Positions 40,525 through 44,557 of a stretch of DNA of 44,557 bases are shown in pieces. Each line of letters begins with the position of its first letter. Position 1 is the first letter of the stretch. The position numbers and the translations under genes are program-made. Below the pieces are notes generated by a model, which saw only the letters and a program-made list of their open reading frames with translations, was not told the origin of the DNA and did no database searches. The DNA lies in the NCBI GenBank assembly GCA_017470645.1, contig JAFUYJ010000035.1, forward strand, positions 1-44,557. The letters run 5' to 3'. This DNA is from Clostridia bacterium (GTDB taxonomy: Bacteria > Bacillota > Clostridia > TANB77 > CAG-508).

Positions 40525-42114
40525 ATGCAAGATCAAATAATAAATTATGTATTATTAAACGTATCTGTAATAATCATGTACATATATTACATATACAAAA
40601 TGAAGCATGGTTTCCATATGCTTCAATTAGAATCTTATTTTAATAGTAGATATAAAACATGGATGGACAAAAATAAAAAAGAAAAATTAATATTAAGAGA
40701 TTGTAGTTTGATTATACCAGCTATAATAACTGCATTTAATGCAAGAATTGGTTTGATAGTTGGATTAGTATTAACAATCATCTTATATATGTCAAGACCT
40801 ATATACAAAATAAAGAAGCCTTTGGCGGTTACAAAAAGGGTAAAGAGATTGTTTTCTACAAGTACAGTCATAGTAGTAATACTTGCAATTTTAGCTAACG
40901 TATTTTTGTACTTTAATACATACGTTCTAGCTTCAGTATTATTCATTTTAAGTATGGTTGTAATTCTTTCAACATACCTAGTGCTTGCAGTAAACACAAT
41001 CAATAAACCAATAGAAAAATCAATCAATAATGGATTTGTAAAAAAAGCAGAAAAGAAACTAGAAAGTTACAATAATTTAAAAGTAGTTGGTATAACTGGA
41101 AGTTATGGGAAAACTACAACAAAATACATAGTTTCATCAATCTTATCTCAAAAATATAACACATTAATGACCCCAGCAAGTTATAACACAACTCTAGGTG
41201 TTGTCAGAACAATAAATGAAAATCTAGAGCCTATACACGAAGTATTCGTTTGCGAAATGGGTGCAAAAAATATTGGAGATATTAAAGAAATTTGTGATAT
41301 AGTAAAACCTAAATATGGAATTTTAACAGCAGTTGGACCTCAACACTTAGAAACATTTAAGACTATAGAAAATGTTCAAAAAACGAAAATGGAATTAGTA
41401 GATTCATTACCAGCTGATGGTTGGGCTTTCGTAAATAATGAAGACGAAAATATTAGTAAAATAAATTTTGAGAAAAACACTGTAAAATACGGATTAGATG
41501 ACAAATCTGAATATTACGCATATAATATTAGAATTGAAGAATCAGGTTCAGTGTTTGATGTTCATACACCAACTGAAGAAATAACAAACATTAAAACAAA
41601 ATTATTAGGAGAACACAGCATTTTAAACATAGTTGGCGCAATTGCGGTTGCACAAAAATTAGAATTGAATGCTGATGAAATAAGATCTGGAATTAGATTT
41701 TTAAAACCAGTCCCACATAGACTTGAATTAAAAAGAAATCCTAATGGACTAATTATTATAGACGACGCATATAACTCAAACATAAAAGGTGCTAAAATGG
41801 CAGTTAAAACACTAGGAAGATTCGAAAATAAAACTAGAATTTTAGTAACTCCAGGAATCGTTGATTTAGGCGAATTTGCAAAGAAATACAATGTTGAATT
41901 TGGTGAAGAAGCAACAAAATTCTGCGACTTTATCATTCTAGTTGGAGAAAAACAAGCGGTAGATTTAAATGAAGGAATAAACAACATGGGATATCCTAAG
42001 GAAAAGGTTTACGTTGCAAAGGATATAAATGATGCATTTAAGAAATTGGGCGAATTTGATGCGGCTCATACGGTTGCACTTTTGGAGAATGATTTGCCGG
42101 ATAATTATTTATAG
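40525..42114 (+). CDS. MurF-like Mur ligase with N-terminal membrane domain
   Basis: A ~529-residue protein. The first ~160 residues hold about four hydrophobic helices. A complete Mur-ligase module follows. Its ATP-binding loop is GITGSYGKTTTKY (about residue 190), and CEMGAKNIGDI, TAVGPQHLETF, KTKMELVDSL, HRLELKR and DDAYNSNIKGAKMA are the MurF-type motifs. MurF adds D-Ala-D-Ala to the peptidoglycan precursor. Ddl, which makes that dipeptide, is encoded directly downstream, which supports the call. The membrane domain is not part of classical MurF. The frame extends to 40477 only by reading through the REP repeat; the ATG at 40525 with AAAGGA upstream (spacing somewhat long) is taken. Confidence 0.85.
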   Translation: MQDQIINYVLLNVSVIIMYIYYIYKMKHGFHMLQLESYFNSRYKTWMDKNKKEKLILRDCSLIIPAIITAFNARIGLIVGLVLTIILYMSRPIYKIKKPLAVTKRVKRLFSTSTVIVVILAILANVFLYFNTYVLASVLFILSMVVILSTYLVLAVNTINKPIEKSINNGFVKKAEKKLESYNNLKVVGITGSYGKTTTKYIVSSILSQKYNTLMTPASYNTTLGVVRTINENLEPIHEVFVCEMGAKNIGDIKEICDIVKPKYGILTAVGPQHLETFKTIENVQKTKMELVDSLPADGWAFVNNEDENISKINFEKNTVKYGLDDKSEYYAYNIRIEESGSVFDVHTPTEEITNIKTKLLGEHSILNIVGAIAVAQKLELNADEIRSGIRFLKPVPHRLELKRNPNGLIIIDDAYNSNIKGAKMAVKTLGRFENKTRILVTPGIVDLGEFAKKYNVEFGEEATKFCDFIILVGEKQAVDLNEGINNMGYPKEKVYVAKDINDAFKKLGEFDAAHTVALLENDLPDNYL

Positions 42115-42128
42115 GAAAGATTTCAATT

Positions 42129-42170
42129 TGGGGATGCTTTTGGGGACACTGGGAAAAAACATCATATCCC
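42129..42170. repeat. REP-like repeat, copy D (degenerate)
   Basis: CTTTTGGGGACACTG is preserved, but the following ACAAAAAGT has become GGAAAAAAC. The surrounding GGGATG/CATCATATCCC can form a weak hairpin. It lies 14 bp after the murF-like stop codon. It appears to be a decayed copy. Confidence 0.6.
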
Positions 42171-42197
42171 AAATAAAAAAGGAAGGAAGGATAAAAT

Positions 42198-43403
42198 ATG
42201 AAAATTAAATTAGGTGTTATATTTGGAGGAAGATCTGTTGAACATGAAATTTCAATAATAACAGCAAATCAAGCCATGGGTAGCATTAACCTTGACAAAT
42301 ATGAAATAGTTCCACTATATATAAGCAAGAAAGGTTTAATGTACACAGGAGAAGGATTAGATGACTTAAAATCTTTTAAAGATATGGATAAATTGATTAA
42401 AAGTTTAACACAAGTTACATTGGTAAATGATGGTACAAACATAAATGTTGTAAGATTTCCAATGAAAAAATTTGGAGAGAATATTATAAATACTATTGAC
42501 GTTGCATTCCCTGCAATGCATGGTACAAACGGTGAAGATGGAAGCATAGCAGGATTCTTAGAAACTTTAAATATTCCATATATTGGATGCGATCCTTTAT
42601 CAGCAAGTATTGGTATGGACAAAATTATGATGAGAAGAGTTCTTAAAGAAGTTGGAATTCCATCATTAGATTACATAGCTTTTTATTCTTGTGATTATAT
42701 TAGAGATGAAGATAAATATATTAACCAAATCGAAGAAAAACTAAGATATCCTGTTATAGTAAAAGCTGGAAACTTAGGTTCAAGTGTTGGAATTAAGAAA
42801 GCTAAAGATAAGGCAAGTTTAGTTGAAGCTATAGAATATTCAATGCAATTTTCAGATAGAATAATGGTAGAAAATGCGATTACTAATCTAAAAGAAGTAA
42901 ACTGCTCAGTTTTAGGAGATACATCAAATGCAAAACCATCAGAATGCGAGGAGCCAGTTGGAAGTGACGAAATTTTAAGCTATACAGATAAATATATGTC
43001 TGGAACAAAAACAAAAGCAGGTAACGTTGAAAGCAACGGTGGTGCAAAACAAGGAATGGCTTCATTAAAAAGAAAATTACCAGCAGAGATTAGTGATGAA
43101 ATGAAAGCTAAAATTCAAGAGTTGGCTGTTGAAACATTCAAAATACTTGGATGCAACGGAGTTTCAAGAATTGACTTTTTAGTAGATAATGATACAAATG
43201 ATGTATATGTAAATGAAATAAATACAATTCCAGGTGCGCTTTCATATTACCTATGGGAAGCTACAGGAAAGAGCTTTTCAGAGGAAATTGATGATTTAGT
43301 TCAAATCGCGTTGAAGAGAAAAAGAGAAAGAGATAATTTGGTTTTCTCTTATGATCAAAATATTTTAGCGTTAAATGGAAACAAAATTGGAGTTAATAAA
43401 TAA
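42198..43403 (+). CDS. ddl: D-alanine-D-alanine ligase
   Basis: ATP-grasp ligase that joins two D-Ala for peptidoglycan synthesis. It shows the N-terminal GVIFGGRSVEHEISI, PAMHGTNGEDGS, the ATP-grasp segment VIVKAGNLGSSVGI, the omega-loop SYTDKYMSG and the metal-binding VNEINTIPG. In the omega-loop a Lys-Tyr pair matches Ddl rather than the Lys-His of vancomycin-type D-Lac ligases. At 401 residues it is longer than typical (about 310-370). There is a 20-25 residue insertion (KAGNVESNGGAKQGMA) after the omega-loop and a C-terminal extension of ~30 residues. GGAAGGAAGG precedes the ATG. It follows the murF-like gene. Confidence 0.94.
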   Translation: MKIKLGVIFGGRSVEHEISIITANQAMGSINLDKYEIVPLYISKKGLMYTGEGLDDLKSFKDMDKLIKSLTQVTLVNDGTNINVVRFPMKKFGENIINTIDVAFPAMHGTNGEDGSIAGFLETLNIPYIGCDPLSASIGMDKIMMRRVLKEVGIPSLDYIAFYSCDYIRDEDKYINQIEEKLRYPVIVKAGNLGSSVGIKKAKDKASLVEAIEYSMQFSDRIMVENAITNLKEVNCSVLGDTSNAKPSECEEPVGSDEILSYTDKYMSGTKTKAGNVESNGGAKQGMASLKRKLPAEISDEMKAKIQELAVETFKILGCNGVSRIDFLVDNDTNDVYVNEINTIPGALSYYLWEATGKSFSEEIDDLVQIALKRKRERDNLVFSYDQNILALNGNKIGVNK

Positions 43404-43419
43404 AAAAATGCTGTTTTTA

Positions 43420-43493
43420 GGGACGTGGAACTTTTGGGGACACTGACAAAAAGATTCAAACTCGTGAAACTTTTTGTCAGTGTCCCCAAAAGC
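43420..43493. repeat. REP-like palindrome, copy E
   Basis: The left arm, starting GGGACGTGGAACTTTTGGGG, and the right arm, ending CAGTGTCCCCAAAAG, are inverted around a short loop. The outer flanks no longer pair. It lies about 16 bp after the ddl stop codon. Confidence 0.8.
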
Positions 43494-43534
43494 ACCTCAA
43501 AACATAAAATGTTTCAAAAAATTTCTAAAAATGG

Positions 43535-43563
43535 GTTACAAATAAAAAAATTCATGTTATAAT
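43535..43563 (+). promoter_or_regulatory. Promoter of the dnaJ-like gene
   Basis: GTTACA (43535-43540), a 17-base spacer and a perfect TATAAT (43558-43563), 34 bases before the ATG. No CIRCE or other heat-shock operator is visible. Confidence 0.6.
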
Positions 43564-43597
43564 AATGCCAAATGATTAAAAATTAGGGGGACGTTCA

Positions 43598-44506
43598 ATG
43601 ATTTTTAAGGATTATTATAAAATATTAGGATTAGAAACAAATAAAGTAACATTTGATGAAATAAAAGTTGCTTATAGAGAACAAGCCAAAAAATATCACC
43701 CTGATGTAAATGTTGGAAATAGAAACGCTGAGGACAGGTTTAAAGATATAAATGAAGCATATAGAATTCTTTCTGAAGCTAACGAAAGAAGAAAGTATGA
43801 TAGAATGTGGAATAACTACGTTGGAAGAAGAAAAGCTAAAATAGAAGACGGAACACGTGTAAAAACCTCAATTGTAGGTGATTTCTTCAATATTTTCTTT
43901 GGAGCTGTTGATAACAAAAAAATGGAAGCTCAAACAGCTACATCAAAAAGCGGTAAAGTTCCTAAAAAAGGTGAAAACATAGATACAGAAATTAACATAT
44001 CAATAAACGATGCGTTCTATGGTGCAGATAAGAAAATCTCGCTTAGAACTGTTAATGGAAAGATGAAAAACTTTGATGTAAAAATTCCAGCAGGAATTCA
44101 AAATAACGAAAAAATAAGATTGATAGGACAAGGAAAAGCTGGAGAGAATGGTGGAAAAAGTGGGGATTTATTTATAAAAATCAACATACAAGATGATACT
44201 AACTTTAAATTGATTGGATACGATTTATATAAATATCTACCAATTACACCTTGGGAAGCAGCTTTAGGAACAAAAGCAAGTATTGCTTCAATTGATGAAG
44301 AAGTAAATGTTATAGTTCCAAAAGGTACACAAAGTGGAGAATTAATTAGTATAGGCGGAAAAGGTTATAAAAATGGAAAAGGCAGCAGAGGGGATCTAGT
44401 TGCTGAAGTTAAAATAATGGTTCCAACTGAAATGAGTGAGAAGGAAACAGAATTATTTAAGGATTTGAGCGAGGTTTCTAAGTTTGAACCTAGAATTAAA
44501 GCTTAA
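43598..44506 (+). CDS. DnaJ/CbpA-like co-chaperone (type II, no zinc finger)
   Basis: A 302-residue J-domain protein. Residues 4-68 are a J-domain with HPD at 34-36 (KKYHPDVN). A ~50-residue linker follows. Two substrate-binding beta domains (~125-290) show ISINDAFYGADKKIS, FDVKIPAGIQNNEKIRL, GDLFIKINI and VPKGTQSGELI. The Cys-rich zinc-finger repeats of classical DnaJ are absent, as in CbpA. It would stimulate DnaK. GGGGG precedes the ATG. It stands alone with its own promoter, and REP-like repeats flank both ends. Confidence 0.9.
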   Translation: MIFKDYYKILGLETNKVTFDEIKVAYREQAKKYHPDVNVGNRNAEDRFKDINEAYRILSEANERRKYDRMWNNYVGRRKAKIEDGTRVKTSIVGDFFNIFFGAVDNKKMEAQTATSKSGKVPKKGENIDTEINISINDAFYGADKKISLRTVNGKMKNFDVKIPAGIQNNEKIRLIGQGKAGENGGKSGDLFIKINIQDDTNFKLIGYDLYKYLPITPWEAALGTKASIASIDEEVNVIVPKGTQSGELISIGGKGYKNGKGSRGDLVAEVKIMVPTEMSEKETELFKDLSEVSKFEPRIKA

Positions 44507-44514
44507 TGGATACT

Positions 44515-44557
44515 TTTGGGGACGTGGAACTTTTAGGGACACTGACAAAAAGTTCCA
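44515..44557. repeat. REP-like repeat, copy F (cut by window end)
   Basis: Two tandem partial units, CTTTTGGGGACGTGGAA and CTTTTAGGGACACTGACAAA, begin 9 bp after the dnaJ-like stop codon. The opposing arm, if any, lies beyond the window. Confidence 0.75.

Overview
The window is a chromosomal segment from a low-GC, Gram-positive, spore-forming Clostridia-type bacterium, most likely an uncultivated gut commensal. Signs are the AT-rich sequence, an alpha/beta small acid-soluble spore protein, the germination protein YpeB, the Firmicute gene order tadA - SRP RNA - dnaX - ybaB - recR, and large secreted proteins with MucBP/SpaA/GLUG-like domains. The taxon is inferred from gene content only.

Layout. 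(1) 1-5300: a helicase-loader/DnaD primosome pair on the minus strand, then a membrane HtrA protease and an FAD-Rieske oxidoreductase on the plus strand. (2) 5300-9500: tRNA-Arg(ACG) and tRNA-Pro(TGG), then a very AT-rich minus-strand cluster resembling part of a type IV secretion system: VirD4-like coupling ATPase, VirB2-like pilin, VirB6/TrbL-like channel and PrgI/VirB3-like protein. No VirB4 or relaxase is present. A 46-codon ORF with a strong ribosome binding site but an AUA start overlaps the ATPase start. (3) 9500-15030: a DUF1858 protein, a cellulose-synthase-like glycosyltransferase with a GH5 endoglucanase, a tRNA-Lys/Glu/Thr cluster, a FabG-like reductase, a cytosolic starch-binding-type protein and tRNA-Lys(CTT). 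(4) 15030-18700: an HPr gene of foreign composition, CorA, CapA and a TtcA-like tRNA thiolase. (5) 18800-23430: tRNA-Arg(CCT) running into tadA, an unknown membrane protein, SRP RNA, dnaX, ybaB and recR. (6) 23430-27060: two large palindromic elements flank a glycolipid glycosyltransferase, ypeB and a SASP gene. (7) 27290-37650: an 802-residue and a 2607-residue surface protein. (8) 37840-44557: a dockerin protein of foreign composition, an alpha/beta hydrolase, a membrane-anchored MurF-like ligase, Ddl and a DnaJ-like co-chaperone.

Two families of palindromic DNA punctuate gene ends. One is a short REP-like repeat with six copies, each directly or closely after a stop codon. The other has two copies with the same ~150-bp core but wholly different, nearly perfectly self-complementary 57-67-bp arms. 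This constant-core/variable-arm architecture, the AUA-start small ORF and the stripped type IV secretion cluster are the most unusual features. All coordinates come from reading the sequence by eye. Domain names are recognition calls, not database hits.
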